A stretch of DNA of 43,946 nt from a virus. This document shows, piece after piece, positions 32,757 to 40,714 of this stretch (its first letter is position 1; every line of letters starts with the position of its first letter). The notes below the pieces were generated by a model that saw only the letters and a list, made by a program, of their open reading frames with translations, searched no databases and was not told the origin of the DNA. Location: the IMG/VR virus record IMGVR_UViG_3300046519_000455, positions 1-43,946 of that record. One strand, 5' to 3'. The position numbers and the translations under genes are program-made.

Positions 32757-33289
32757 TAGATAGCCAGCGCTACCGCGTTCTGGATGTCAGCGGCCTGCGC
32801 CGACAGCTCGTCAATGTTGATTGTGAGCTGCGGAATGCCCGCTTCGTCCGTGGTGATCGTGATGCCCAGGCCCACCAGCTTATCGCGGACGATCTGGACC
32901 CATTCGGCCGCCATGCGACAGGCACCCACAGCGGCGTCAGCTTCAGCTTTGAGCGAGGCCACATCCGCGAAGATGCTTGCGGGGATCATCTGGGCCGCAT
33001 CGCGCTCAGCGATCAGGCTGCGGATGACGGCGCCCTGACGCTGATTGACGCCGCGCAGCTCCGTGATGATCGCCTTGAGGTCTTCGCGGTCGTCCTGGAA
33101 GGCTTCGATCGCCTGAAGCAGGACGTCACGCTCCGCCATGAATTCATCGACGGCCTGATCGAACCCAAGGTCCATTTCGGCCTGTCGGGGATCGGGGGTC
33201 GGGATGGCGGCGAGATTGCCCGCCAGGAACTCAGCGGCCGAATAGAGCTCACCGGCCAGCGCCGACGAGATAGAAACGTGGGTATTCAT
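32756..33289 (-). CDS. Hypothetical helical protein
   Basis: A 177-residue acidic protein with long helices (DQAVDEFMAERDVLLQAIEA, DDREDLKAIITELRGVNQRQ, ASLKAEADAAVGACRMAAEW). Probably coiled coil. Start in a TAATG junction with the preceding gene. No family recognised. Confidence 0.6.
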   Translation of the reverse strand: MNTHVSISSALAGELYSAAEFLAGNLAAIPTPDPRQAEMDLGFDQAVDEFMAERDVLLQAIEAFQDDREDLKAIITELRGVNQRQGAVIRSLIAERDAAQMIPASIFADVASLKAEADAAVGACRMAAEWVQIVRDKLVGLGITITTDEAGIPQLTINIDELSAQAADIQNAVALAI

Positions 33290-33525
33290 TATGTTGTCTC
33301 CAGGTGCTGGAGGCCGCTGGACGTTATTCTCCAGACGCGGCCCCAGCCCGTTGTTCCGTGGACCGTCAGGAGCCCGAGGCAGGCCGCGATGGCGACTTGT
33401 TCGATGTGGCGACGGGCGAAGTCCGAACGGGTTGTAAAGGGGGCCTCCCAGGCCCTTTTCAGGATCGGGAGGACTTCGGCGGGACGATCAGTGGCACTCT
33501 GCCCAATTGTCCCCGATTTTGGCAT
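33289..33525 (-). CDS. Hypothetical winged-helix-like protein
   Basis: A 78-residue product from the ATG at 33525 (another at 33531), overlapping the 3' end of the DNA polymerase gene by 38 bases. The layout PAEVLPILKRAWEAPFTTRS, then RRHIEQVAIAACLGLLTVHG and GRVWRITSSGLQHLE resembles a small winged-helix domain (three helices and a strand pair). Weak evidence. Confidence 0.5.
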   Translation of the reverse strand: MPKSGTIGQSATDRPAEVLPILKRAWEAPFTTRSDFARRHIEQVAIAACLGLLTVHGTTGWGRVWRITSSGLQHLETT

Positions 33526-35497
33526 CGCCATCGGTTGGGCATCTCCAACTTGGGAAGGGGTTTCCGGCCTTGCGGGCGGTCTCCACCAGAATGTTTGCGA
33601 CTTGCTCTTCGAGGCCCTTGGGGGCAGCAATCTGGAGCTCATCGTGTATCCAGCCAAGGAAGACGAAATCGCCATCCCAGCCGTGCTTCAGGCCCGCAGC
33701 GAGCAAGGCGTCCTCAGCATCACAAATCCATTGCTTGCATAGGATCGCACCGGCCGACTGAAGGAGCGTATTGAGCGCAGAGTGCTCAGAGCGCACGGGG
33801 AGCTTTCGGCCGTCGAGGCCCTTGAGCCACCCCTTGCGGGCAGCAGACTTAACGGCCGCAATGAGCTTGGCGAGCGCCGGGAACTTAGCGAGGAAGCGGG
33901 CCCGCAGTTGCGAACCGGCCTTAGCGCCCTTTCCGACGATGGAGCCGAGTTTGGCGTCCCCTGCCCCGTAGAGAAATGCGTAGATGAAGGTCTTGGCGAC
34001 CGATCGCATCTTCTTGTGGGCCGGATGGTTCTCCTCGTCGCGGACAGTGTCGTCCGGGAGGCCGAATAGTGCCTTGGCGTTTTCCCAATGGACGTCACCA
34101 TTTAGGACCACGTCGATATAGGCGCCGCCGTCGAATGCGGCGATAAAGGACCCAAGACAGCGCAGCTCTAGCCCCGCTTGGTCCGCCCCTATCTGCTTCC
34201 AGCCAGCGAGGACGTAGAATAGCGCTCGACAGTCCCATCCGAATTCCGCACCCACAGAGGGGACTTGGGAGACGTTAGGGTCGAAGTGTGTCGCACGGCC
34301 CGTTGCAGCGCCGTTAGTATTGTAACGTCCATGGATTTTTCCTTCACTGGTTACGAGCTTCAGCCAGGACTTGTTGCCTTCGCCGAGTTGCCCGATGCGC
34401 TTTTGGATGAGGAAGTACCGGGCGAGTGCCTTGGCCTCCGGGTACGGAAGGGCCTGGAGGACATCATCGTCCACCTTGGGCTTGCCGTTCGCGGTGTACC
34501 CATCGTCTTTGGGGACCCAGCCATATTTGGCCTTCAGCCGGTCAATGATGTGATCGCGGCTCGACGGATTGAATTCGATGGTCTCGAAGCGCTCCACAGG
34601 AACGCCAGCGATGTAGCCCTTGGTCTTGTTGTTCCGCTTGGGGATGAAGTCCTCAAGTTGGACGGTCCAAGGCGGGAACAGCGAGCGGAGGGACTGAGAG
34701 AGCTTCTCGCGCTCAGCACACAATTCGCCGTAAAGGCGCTCAGCGGCCTCCCGGTTGAACGGCCAGCCATTGCGCTCGATCTTGGAGCACAAGCGCTGCA
34801 CGCGCATTTCGAGCAGGACGCTTTGAGGCGAGGGCTCGAAGGACATCAGGTGCCGGTAGAGCTTGAGGTTCAAGCGGCCGTCCTGGATCATGTAGTCATG
34901 CATGGCCGGGGACCATCGGGCCCAAGGGTCCAGCCCTGCGGCCTTCATTTCCTTGGCGTAGTCGCCCTTCCGGTCCTCCCCGAGCCTGTAGCCCCAGGCT
35001 TCCAGCGAATGGACGCCGACGAACTGGCCGGGGAACTCATGGGGCTTAGGGGCCGTGAAGGCCGATGAGGTCTCTAGGGCCCGGTCGAACTGAAGCTTCC
35101 AGTCCTTCCACTTCTTGGCGAGCGGGAAGTCCGTTGCCTTGATGTCCGAGAAGACCAGCTTGGCCAGATTGACCGTGTCGATCATCTGTTCAGCCGGAGG
35201 GATTGGAATGCCCTTCAAGTGCTCGATGACGACGGCGTCGTAGCCGATGATGTTGTGGCCGACGAAGCGCCCACCGTCCGTAATGATCTTTCGGTAGACC
35301 TTCAGGAACGTAGGGACGTCGTTGGGCTTGAAGTCCCATTCTTGGCCCGTGTTTGCGTCGATCAGGATCGCGCTGTGGATCGTAGAGACGTCGGGCATCA
35401 GCCCGTTGGTCTCGATGTCGTAGACGTAGTCGCTATCCCAGACGCGGGACAGCAGCGCCTTCGCGTCAACCGACGCGGGCGGGTATTCGATATTCAA
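33488..35497 (-). CDS. DNA polymerase I-family (T7 gp5-like) replicative polymerase
   Basis: A 669-residue family A polymerase. The 3'-5' exonuclease domain is at the N-terminus: DIETNG (Asp27, Glu29). Polymerase motif A is ADQAGLELRCLGSF, motif B KTFIYAFLYGAGDAKLG (nearly identical to T7 KTFIYGFLYGAGDAKIG) and motif C WIHDELQI (His618-Asp619-Glu620). It replicates the phage genome together with the helicase and SSB encoded nearby. Only TTG (35497) is available as a start near the first conserved residues. Confidence 0.95.
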   Translation of the reverse strand: MNIEYPPASVDAKALLSRVWDSDYVYDIETNGLMPDVSTIHSAILIDANTGQEWDFKPNDVPTFLKVYRKIITDGGRFVGHNIIGYDAVVIEHLKGIPIPPAEQMIDTVNLAKLVFSDIKATDFPLAKKWKDWKLQFDRALETSSAFTAPKPHEFPGQFVGVHSLEAWGYRLGEDRKGDYAKEMKAAGLDPWARWSPAMHDYMIQDGRLNLKLYRHLMSFEPSPQSVLLEMRVQRLCSKIERNGWPFNREAAERLYGELCAEREKLSQSLRSLFPPWTVQLEDFIPKRNNKTKGYIAGVPVERFETIEFNPSSRDHIIDRLKAKYGWVPKDDGYTANGKPKVDDDVLQALPYPEAKALARYFLIQKRIGQLGEGNKSWLKLVTSEGKIHGRYNTNGAATGRATHFDPNVSQVPSVGAEFGWDCRALFYVLAGWKQIGADQAGLELRCLGSFIAAFDGGAYIDVVLNGDVHWENAKALFGLPDDTVRDEENHPAHKKMRSVAKTFIYAFLYGAGDAKLGSIVGKGAKAGSQLRARFLAKFPALAKLIAAVKSAARKGWLKGLDGRKLPVRSEHSALNTLLQSAGAILCKQWICDAEDALLAAGLKHGWDGDFVFLGWIHDELQIAAPKGLEEQVANILVETARKAGNPFPSWRCPTDGDAKIGDNWAECH

Positions 35498-35543
35498 ATG
35501 GGGTACTCAGTGCCTCTCGCTGGAGGCGATCGTGGGTGCTGCC

Positions 35544-36140
35544 TTAGGGCAGGAGAAATTCGCAGGGCGCTTCGAAGGCCTGCCAGTCCCAGCCGGGATA
35601 CTTTTCGGCCGTGAGGCGAGCGTAGCGCTTGACGGAGCCGCGCATGGACAGTGGGGTAAGCCGCTCACGGCGCAACCGAAAGACCTTGTTGGCTTTGTCG
35701 TCCGTGTATTCCAGCGGGGGTAAAACGGTCGTGCCGCTGCCATCGTAGGACAGGCGGCAGATGCCATAATCGAAGCGATCGACAATCTGGGCGGTGTCCC
35801 AGCGGACGAAGACGGCTTGCACCGGCAGCGCCCGAATGCCCGCAAAGGGCTTCAGGGCCTCAGGCATCTGGATTTCCGCCACGGCGACGACCTCAAGGTT
35901 TTGGTCCTCCGGGTAGACGGTCAGCTCTGTGGGATCGAAGGCGACGGTAAGTCCCGCTTCGGTCAGGGAGGCCATTGCGTCCTCTGCGGCCTCCAGGTCA
36001 TCGGCCGCGATAAAGACGTCGAAGTCCTTAATGGGTCGGTCGTTGTCGAGGTCACGAAGAGCACCACCCGCCAGCACGGCAGTAGGACACACGGCGCGGA
36101 TAGCCAGAACCGCAGCGGTCCAGCTCGAAGGAATTTGCAT
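35544..36140 (-). CDS. Nucleotidyltransferase-fold protein
   Basis: A 198-residue protein from the ATG at 36140, 10 bases after the helicase stop (a longer frame begins inside the helicase gene). The signature LAGGALRDLDNDRPIKDFDVFI contains GG at 25-26 and the metal-binding Asp39 and Asp41, matching the polymerase-beta/tRNA nucleotidyltransferase superfamily. The C-terminal part (DYGICRLSYDGSGTTVLPPL, DKANKVFRLRRERL) is found in phage homologues. Proteins of this type are encoded near the polymerase in T7-like phages; the substrate is unknown. Confidence 0.75.
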   Translation of the reverse strand: MQIPSSWTAAVLAIRAVCPTAVLAGGALRDLDNDRPIKDFDVFIAADDLEAAEDAMASLTEAGLTVAFDPTELTVYPEDQNLEVVAVAEIQMPEALKPFAGIRALPVQAVFVRWDTAQIVDRFDYGICRLSYDGSGTTVLPPLEYTDDKANKVFRLRRERLTPLSMRGSVKRYARLTAEKYPGWDWQAFEAPCEFLLP

Positions 36141-36150
36141 TGTTGGAAAC

Positions 36151-37890
36151 CTAGAAATCGTTGCCCTCGTAGGGCGGAAAGCTGGTGCCTTCGTCATCCT
36201 GGACCGGGAATTCGCTCTCTATGAGCTGGCCGGTCTCGCGGTCGAAGCGAAGGCACATGGTGTTGCCGTTGGCGCGGCCGGTGTAACGGTCCTTCACGCA
36301 GCGGAAGGTGCTGTAGTTCCGCATGGCCGGGTCCTTGTGCTGGGTGTTCCGCTCAAGCCCGAAGGCATAATGCGGCCAAGCGCCCATGGCCCGCGAGCCC
36401 TTGAATTGGTTTAGACGGACCTGTCCGCCTTCCTCATGGCTGGGCCCACCGGACCCTGCGTCCTTGAGGTGGCACAGGAGGATGATGTTGATCGCCAGCT
36501 CTTGGGAGAGCAGCGCCATTTCCTTGATGATCTTTTCAACCGACTGGCGCTCGTTCTCTTCGTCCACCAAGGCCGTAAGGTTGTCGAGGTAGACGACGCG
36601 GACGCCTTCAGCGATGGCGAGGTAGCGGATTTTGGCCTTGACCTCTTCCCACTCCGTCGAGGCGAAGTTGCCGCCGAAGATCAAGTTCGGAGAGGCCTCC
36701 AGGGCGTCCAGCGCCTCGTCCAGCTCTTCTTGCGTGTAACCGCCCTCCTCCATCGGAATGTGGAAAGGTCGGCCCTTCAGCTTGCCAGCAAGGCGCTTCA
36801 GGGTCTCAACGGGCGGCTGTTCCAGATAGATAACCGCAGTCATCACGCCCAGGACGAGAGCGTCATAGGCGATGGACTGAGTGGTCCAGTCGGTCTTCCC
36901 AATGCTGTTCCCTGCCCCAAGCGTGTAGAGCTCGCCTGGACGGCGCCCGAAGGTCCATTTCGTGAGCGTTTCGCTCCACCAAGGCATCCCCATTTCGACG
37001 GGGCGCCGTGCTTGGTCGATCAGGTCCTTGACGCGGAAGATGCCCTGCGGCCTGAATTTCTCAGCGTTGAAGAAGGAATTGGTGATCGCCTTCCCGTCAC
37101 CAGCCATCAGGGCCTCGCGGGCATCTTTCGCCCCCTGGATTTCACCGATGTAGGGCTTACCGGCCGGAAGGACCGCAGCGCCCTTTCCGGCCCATTCGCG
37201 GCCTGTCGGGTCGGCGTCGAAGATCAGGACAATCTTGTCGAAGCGGCTCAGCCATTCGTAATGGTCCTTGAAGACGTCAACGCAGCCCTTCGCCCCTGTC
37301 GGCACGGAGACCACAGGGTACTTTCCGCCCGTGAGCTGGTAATAGGCCGCTGCGTCCCCTTCGCCTTCGAAGATGACAAGGTTGCGGGTGTCGCATCCCG
37401 GCCCCCAAAGGTGCTGAAGCCACAGAGGGGGCTTTCCGCCAGCGTGAGGGAACCCGAAGGTCTTTTCGTCCTCGCTGAGCTTGTAGCGGATTTTCTGGCC
37501 CCACAGTTCGCCTTTGGCCGTGCGGTACTCGAAAGACAGGCATTGCTTCGTGGGGAGCCTGCGGTCCTCATAGCCGCCGTTACCGTCGTCTACGGTCTCT
37601 TTGGCGGCGTAAGGGACAATCTTGATGCCCAGGGCTCGGCACGTCTTTTCGTCAATGCCGTAGGCAGCAGCGATCGGACGCACTTCGCCCTCGATCGGGG
37701 TAAACATGCGTGGAGGTCTCGGAGTATTCGAATGGGACGGCCTGTCGTCGTCGTCGGGGAAATCATTGAAGCCGCAGCCGTGACAGTGGCCGCGCCCGGA
37801 GGCGTAGCGGGACAGATTGTCCCTAGAGCCACATTCGGGGCACGGTTCGTGTCGGAGGAAGGCGGAGGTGTCTAATTCACGCTTGGCCAT
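36151..37890 (-). CDS. Primase-helicase, T7 gp4-like
   Basis: A 579-residue bifunctional enzyme. The N-terminal zinc finger is CPECGSRDNLSRYASGRGHC (Cys17, 20, 36, 39). The TOPRIM primase domain follows, with VIFEGEGDAAAYY and LIFDADPTGREW. The RecA-like DnaB/gp4 helicase carries Walker A GAGNSIGKT, Walker B VVYLDNLTAL, a CHLKDAGSGGPSHEEGG segment and RLNQFKGSRAMGAWPHYAFG with ERN. All modules of T7 gp4 are present. It unwinds and primes at the fork with the nearby polymerase. The gene is overlapped by the next upstream gene by 14 bases. Confidence 0.95.
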   Translation of the reverse strand: MAKRELDTSAFLRHEPCPECGSRDNLSRYASGRGHCHGCGFNDFPDDDDRPSHSNTPRPPRMFTPIEGEVRPIAAAYGIDEKTCRALGIKIVPYAAKETVDDGNGGYEDRRLPTKQCLSFEYRTAKGELWGQKIRYKLSEDEKTFGFPHAGGKPPLWLQHLWGPGCDTRNLVIFEGEGDAAAYYQLTGGKYPVVSVPTGAKGCVDVFKDHYEWLSRFDKIVLIFDADPTGREWAGKGAAVLPAGKPYIGEIQGAKDAREALMAGDGKAITNSFFNAEKFRPQGIFRVKDLIDQARRPVEMGMPWWSETLTKWTFGRRPGELYTLGAGNSIGKTDWTTQSIAYDALVLGVMTAVIYLEQPPVETLKRLAGKLKGRPFHIPMEEGGYTQEELDEALDALEASPNLIFGGNFASTEWEEVKAKIRYLAIAEGVRVVYLDNLTALVDEENERQSVEKIIKEMALLSQELAINIILLCHLKDAGSGGPSHEEGGQVRLNQFKGSRAMGAWPHYAFGLERNTQHKDPAMRNYSTFRCVKDRYTGRANGNTMCLRFDRETGQLIESEFPVQDDEGTSFPPYEGNDF

Positions 37891-38047
37891 CAGGGGCCTT
37901 TGCGGGCTTGCGGTAGCGCTTGGCGATTTGGCGCTGTTTGATCTTGTGGGCCAGAACGGGCCTGAGGTCGTGGACGTTGCTGGACGACGCTATGGCCGCA
38001 TTGCGGACGTCGAGAGGCAAGTCCCGCATAGCTTGCGCTGCGGACAT
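37877..38047 (-). CDS. Small basic protein upstream of the helicase
   Basis: A 56-residue product from the ATG at 38047 (GGAG at 6 bases); a longer frame begins at 38098. It is helical and basic toward the end (PVLAHKIKQRQIAKRYRKPA). Overlaps the helicase start by 14 bases in another frame. No family recognised. Confidence 0.55.
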   Translation of the reverse strand: MSAAQAMRDLPLDVRNAAIASSSNVHDLRPVLAHKIKQRQIAKRYRKPAKAPDGQA

Positions 38048-38116
38048 GAAGGTCTCCGAGGGAAATGAGGGTCCTCCCCTTCCCGTTCTCCCGGCCACCC
38101 ATGCAGGCGCTAAGGA

Positions 38117-38136
38117 GCCCCGGAGTTGAACCGGGC
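38117..38136 (-). other. tRNA T-arm-like hairpin
   Basis: On the minus strand CCCGG-TTCAACT-CCGGG is a perfect 5-bp stem with a 7-base loop obeying the tRNA T-loop/B-box consensus. The flanking sequence (back to about 38210) has tRNA-like pieces, but no consistent acceptor or anticodon stem, so it is not annotated as a tRNA. It lies in the 263-base gap between the primase operon and the plus-strand gene at 38311, in which I see no other gene. Confidence 0.3.
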
Positions 38137-38310
38137 GGGGTTGGATACGGAGGGAGGTTTTGGAATGAGGGCGGGACGCGCCAGTGCTGCACCCGCTTAG
38201 TCGCCTTGCGTGCTAATCGGCGGCCCTCGGAAAGCCCCAGCGGTGAAAGGGGGAAAGCCCGCTGGAGCCATCGGAAGGTCGGTGCTACACTTCATGTTTT
38301 TGGAGGATAA

Positions 38311-38523
38311 ATGCCTGCCGTAACTGTGAATTTGACAGACGATCTATCCGCCGAAGGGATTGGCACCTTCGACTTTGTGGAGATACCGCGCACTGGTGAG
38401 TGGATAGTCATCCCTAATAATGGACCAGCCGGAGGCAGTCCTTCGTATGAGGTTCTACAGGTGTATCACCTTGTAGGAGTCAATGCGGAGGGTCGCGCAA
38501 AAATATTGGTACAACAGAAATGA
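38311..38523 (+). CDS. Isolated plus-strand small protein (moron-like)
   Basis: A 70-residue product (MPAVTVNLTDDLSAEGIGTF, EIPRTGEWIVIPNNGPAGGS, SYEVLQVYHLVGVNAEGRAK), beta-rich. A strong ribosome-binding site GGAGGATAA precedes the ATG. The gene is less GC-rich than its neighbours, runs against both adjoining operons and is followed directly by an inverted repeat, the signature of a moron. No family recognised. Confidence 0.65.
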   Translation: MPAVTVNLTDDLSAEGIGTFDFVEIPRTGEWIVIPNNGPAGGSPSYEVLQVYHLVGVNAEGRAKILVQQK

Positions 38524-38568
38524 AAAATTAGGGCCGTAACGAAACTCAAAGTAACGATACGGCCCTAA
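38523..38568 (-). terminator. Rho-independent terminator of the SSB-endonuclease-lysozyme operon
   Basis: A perfect 11-bp stem (TTAGGGCCGTA/TACGGCCCTAA, 38528-38538 and 38558-38568) reads into TTTTTCA on the minus strand. It lies downstream of the 38657-38881 gene and would end transcripts initiated at the phage promoter near 40721, unless the phage polymerase reads through to the helicase operon. It abuts the stop of the plus-strand gene. Confidence 0.8.
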
Positions 38569-38656
38569 CGGGACGAAGAGTGAAGACCAGCTACTCTCGG
38601 AGCCGCACGTCGCCAGGACGTGACCTGTAGTGTGCCCGAAGGCCTCAGGTGTTCAA

Positions 38657-38881
38657 TCAGGTGTGCGCCGCGAACGTATAGCGCTTGTAGCGCCGATTGC
38701 TCACGGGATGGGCCGCCACTTCGCTGGTGATCTTGTAGCCAGCCTTGCGCAGCTCAGTGATGCGCCGGGTGAAGGAGCCCGAATTGATGTCGAGGTCCAG
38801 AAGGGCTTCACGGGGCGATGCGGTGCCCTTGGCCTGGAGATAATCCAGAACCTCTTTGGCGCGGGGGGACAGTTGGGTCAT
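38657..38881 (-). CDS. Small helix-turn-helix protein
   Basis: A 74-residue product (MTQLSPRAKEVLDYLQAKGT, ASPREALLDLDINSGSFTRR, ITELRKAGYKITSEVAA) with the helix-helix-recognition helix-wing pattern of winged HTH proteins; the C-terminus NRRYKRYTF forms the wing strand. The conserved form ELRKAGY-x-I is typical of phage/plasmid HTH proteins that may not be repressors. Last gene before a terminator, downstream of the lysozyme gene. Confidence 0.65.
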   Translation of the reverse strand: MTQLSPRAKEVLDYLQAKGTASPREALLDLDINSGSFTRRITELRKAGYKITSEVAAHPVSNRRYKRYTFAAHT

Positions 38882-38894
38882 TGTCGATCGGTCC

Positions 38895-39398
38895 TTACTT
38901 GGTCGCCGGGGCGGAGGGCCCCAAGCGCATGAGGTCGGACAGACGGTTTGCCCGTTTGCCGACTTGGCCCGCCCATTTGGACAGGAGCATATTAGAGGCG
39001 GCCTGTGCGTACTGGCCGGTCTCTACGAAACGTAGGGTGTTCTTGAAGCCCAGGAGGCCGTTGATCCCCAGGTTGAAGCACATGTTGATGAGCACGCGCT
39101 GGCGGACCAAGTCGAGCTTGCGCCACCAAGGGAGCTTACGGTCCAGGTCGGCCTTGCAGCGGTCGATATCGTTAGCGAGGAGCACAAGGGACTGACGGGC
39201 CGTGATGCCCTGGGCAATGCAGGACGCCTTCGTGATGCCGAGCTTTTCGGTCTCAGCGGCCGATATGCCCACGTCGTCCAGATTGCGTCCTACGCCAATC
39301 GTGCGTTTCCCTGCGGTGCAGCGATATACCTTCAGGCGCTCGCCTTCGTCGCGGCGCAGCTCAGTCCGCAGGATTTCGTCGTTGATCTTCGTGTCCAT
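38895..39398 (-). CDS. Phage lysozyme (GH24 muramidase), endolysin
   Basis: A 167-residue T4-type muramidase. The active site is EGERLKVYRCTAGKRTIGVG: Glu18 acts as general acid, Thr33 corresponds to T4 Thr26, and the second residue of the T4 Glu-Asp-Thr triad is Cys27 instead of Asp. The Glu-8-[Asp/Cys]-5-Thr pattern with Cys is a known variant in phage muramidases. No signal or SAR sequence is present, so release needs a holin. Context: downstream of endonuclease I, as in the replication block of T7 (gp3, gp3.5), where the lysozyme is a different family. Confidence 0.9.
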   Translation of the reverse strand: MDTKINDEILRTELRRDEGERLKVYRCTAGKRTIGVGRNLDDVGISAAETEKLGITKASCIAQGITARQSLVLLANDIDRCKADLDRKLPWWRKLDLVRQRVLINMCFNLGINGLLGFKNTLRFVETGQYAQAASNMLLSKWAGQVGKRANRLSDLMRLGPSAPATK

Positions 39399-39436
39399 GG
39401 TGTCCTTTCAGAGCCCGAAGGCCCCGAAGGCACACA

Positions 39437-39883
39437 TCAGGGCGAGATAGCGTTGCGAATTGCGAGGTGCTTTGCCGGGTCGTCGGGCTCGTCCGTCCAT
39501 GCGGGCGGGATGAGCTTGTCGGCGTAGAGGAAGCCGCGCTTCAGGCACCAAGCGCCGTAAGTGGTCTTTGAGCCCTTGCGGATCGGGGAGCCGGAGCGGC
39601 TGAAAACAAACCGGATATCGAGTCCGGGATGCTGGGCTTTCACCAGCTCATGCTTCTTGCGATCGTCGCTGTCGAAGATGCCCTTCGTTTCAACGATGAT
39701 GCCGTTGGGCAGCACAAAGTCCGGGGTGTACGTGTGGTCCGTCGCGGGCTTGCTGTAGCGGACCTTGTCCTCTTCGTAGCGGAAGGGGACCCCTCGTGCT
39801 GAGAGGTCCTCCTGTACCGCTTGTTCCAAACCGGAGCGCCAGGTCACAGCCTTGCGCTTGGGTTTAGATGTCGAGGCCACCAA
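39437..39883 (-). CDS. Endonuclease I, Holliday-junction resolvase (T7 gp3-like)
   Basis: A 148-residue resolvase. WRSGLE (Glu20), TPDFVLPNGIIVETKG (Asp55, Glu65, Lys67) reproduce the T7 gp3 catalytic residues at the same numbering when the TTG at 39883 is the start (GAAGG upstream; GTG at 39880 is an alternative). The downstream DSDDRKKHELVKAQHPGLDIRFVF also closely matches gp3. It resolves branched replication intermediates before packaging. Its start overlaps the 3' end of the SSB gene by 20 bases. Confidence 0.95.
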   Translation of the reverse strand: MVASTSKPKRKAVTWRSGLEQAVQEDLSARGVPFRYEEDKVRYSKPATDHTYTPDFVLPNGIIVETKGIFDSDDRKKHELVKAQHPGLDIRFVFSRSGSPIRKGSKTTYGAWCLKRGFLYADKLIPPAWTDEPDDPAKHLAIRNAISP

Positions 39884-40526
39884 GGTCGCCTTCGTCGTCC
39901 GAGGAGTCGTCGGCCATATTCAGGTCGATGTCGCCGTCGTCTTCATCGCCACCTTCGTAGGAGAAGCCGCCGCCGTCATAGGCCGCGAAGTTGGCTTCGC
40001 CTGCGCCGCCGCCCTTAACGAGCTTGATGAGCTGGACGCCCTGGAGGGTGAACGAAATGCCGGGGGTCTCAACCTCTTCGACGTTGCCGTCCGCGTCCTT
40101 GATCTTTTCGGTGCGGGTGTAGGAGCTGAAGTAGCCCTGAAGCAGGCCTTCCGAACCGGCGCCGATCTTCAAGGTCTTGAGGGCCTTTGCGGGGATCGGC
40201 TTGCCCGAAGCGTCCGCGATGCCGGGGGCGTACTGCGACTTGCAGCGGAACATCAGGGAGCCGGTGGGTTCCCGCTTGCCCTTTTCGTTCTTGGCAGTTT
40301 CTTTCTTGAGCGGGATTTCCGCGCCCTTCGGGGTGATGCCGAGCTGCTTGAGGGCGTCCTTCACGGCCGCTTCGGCACTCTTGGCGCCTCGCGAACCGGG
40401 CTGGCAGATGCCGTCCACCTTGTACTTGTTGTCGGCGAATTTGCCTTCGCTGTCGGGCGAAGTCAGGTGGGGATATGCGAAGACGAAGGGACCGACAGTC
40501 GCGGGAATGCGTGGCGCTTTTGCCAT
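39864..40526 (-). CDS. Single-stranded DNA-binding protein, T7 gp2.5-like (DUF2815)
   Basis: A 220-residue OB-fold-type protein: FVFAYPHLTSPDSEGKFADN, GSRGAKSAEAAVKDALKQLG, KREPTGSLMFRCKSQYAPGI and GISFTLQGVQLIKLVKG, then a Gly-rich linker and a very acidic C-terminal tail (DDGDIDLNMADDSSDDEGDL), which in gp2.5 contacts polymerase and helicase. It is the first gene of the leftward replication operon, 195 bases after the predicted phage-promoter start at 40721. Confidence 0.9.
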   Translation of the reverse strand: MAKAPRIPATVGPFVFAYPHLTSPDSEGKFADNKYKVDGICQPGSRGAKSAEAAVKDALKQLGITPKGAEIPLKKETAKNEKGKREPTGSLMFRCKSQYAPGIADASGKPIPAKALKTLKIGAGSEGLLQGYFSSYTRTEKIKDADGNVEEVETPGISFTLQGVQLIKLVKGGGAGEANFAAYDGGGFSYEGGDEDDGDIDLNMADDSSDDEGDLGGLDI

Positions 40527-40653
40527 GTTGGGTAGAGAAACTCTTGGTATGCTGTAAGGTCCACAGAGGCGAAGTGTATGCCGATGTGGTGGTATTCAAA
40601 TGTTGAAGCTCTAGGCTTCTGAGAGGCGCTGAAGGGTGAGAGCGACTTTCAGG

Positions 40654-40674
40654 AACTTAAAGGGGCTTAAAGGG
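40654..40674 (-). repeat. Second copy of the CCCTTTAAG tandem leader repeat
   Basis: Identical over 21 bases to 20826-20846, and 47 bases after the predicted +1 at 40721 (46 in the other copy). Flanking sequence is not conserved, so the repeat and its spacing appear to be under selection. Candidate functions: regulator binding in the leader, RNA processing or a polymerase pausing site. Confidence 0.65.
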
Positions 40675-40714
40675 AAACCGCCCGAAACCTGGAGGCTCCG
40701 AGCGGCTGGCGACG

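Noticed and set aside
38040-38220. Complete tRNA on the minus strand
   Set aside because: Only the T-arm fits; acceptor and anticodon stems cannot be paired at 76 or 90 bases.
38283-38311. Possible third phage promoter on the minus strand (TTTATCCTCC core)
   Set aside because: About 10 of 17 matches, but the similarity is explained by the ribosome-binding site GGAGGATAA of the plus-strand gene.
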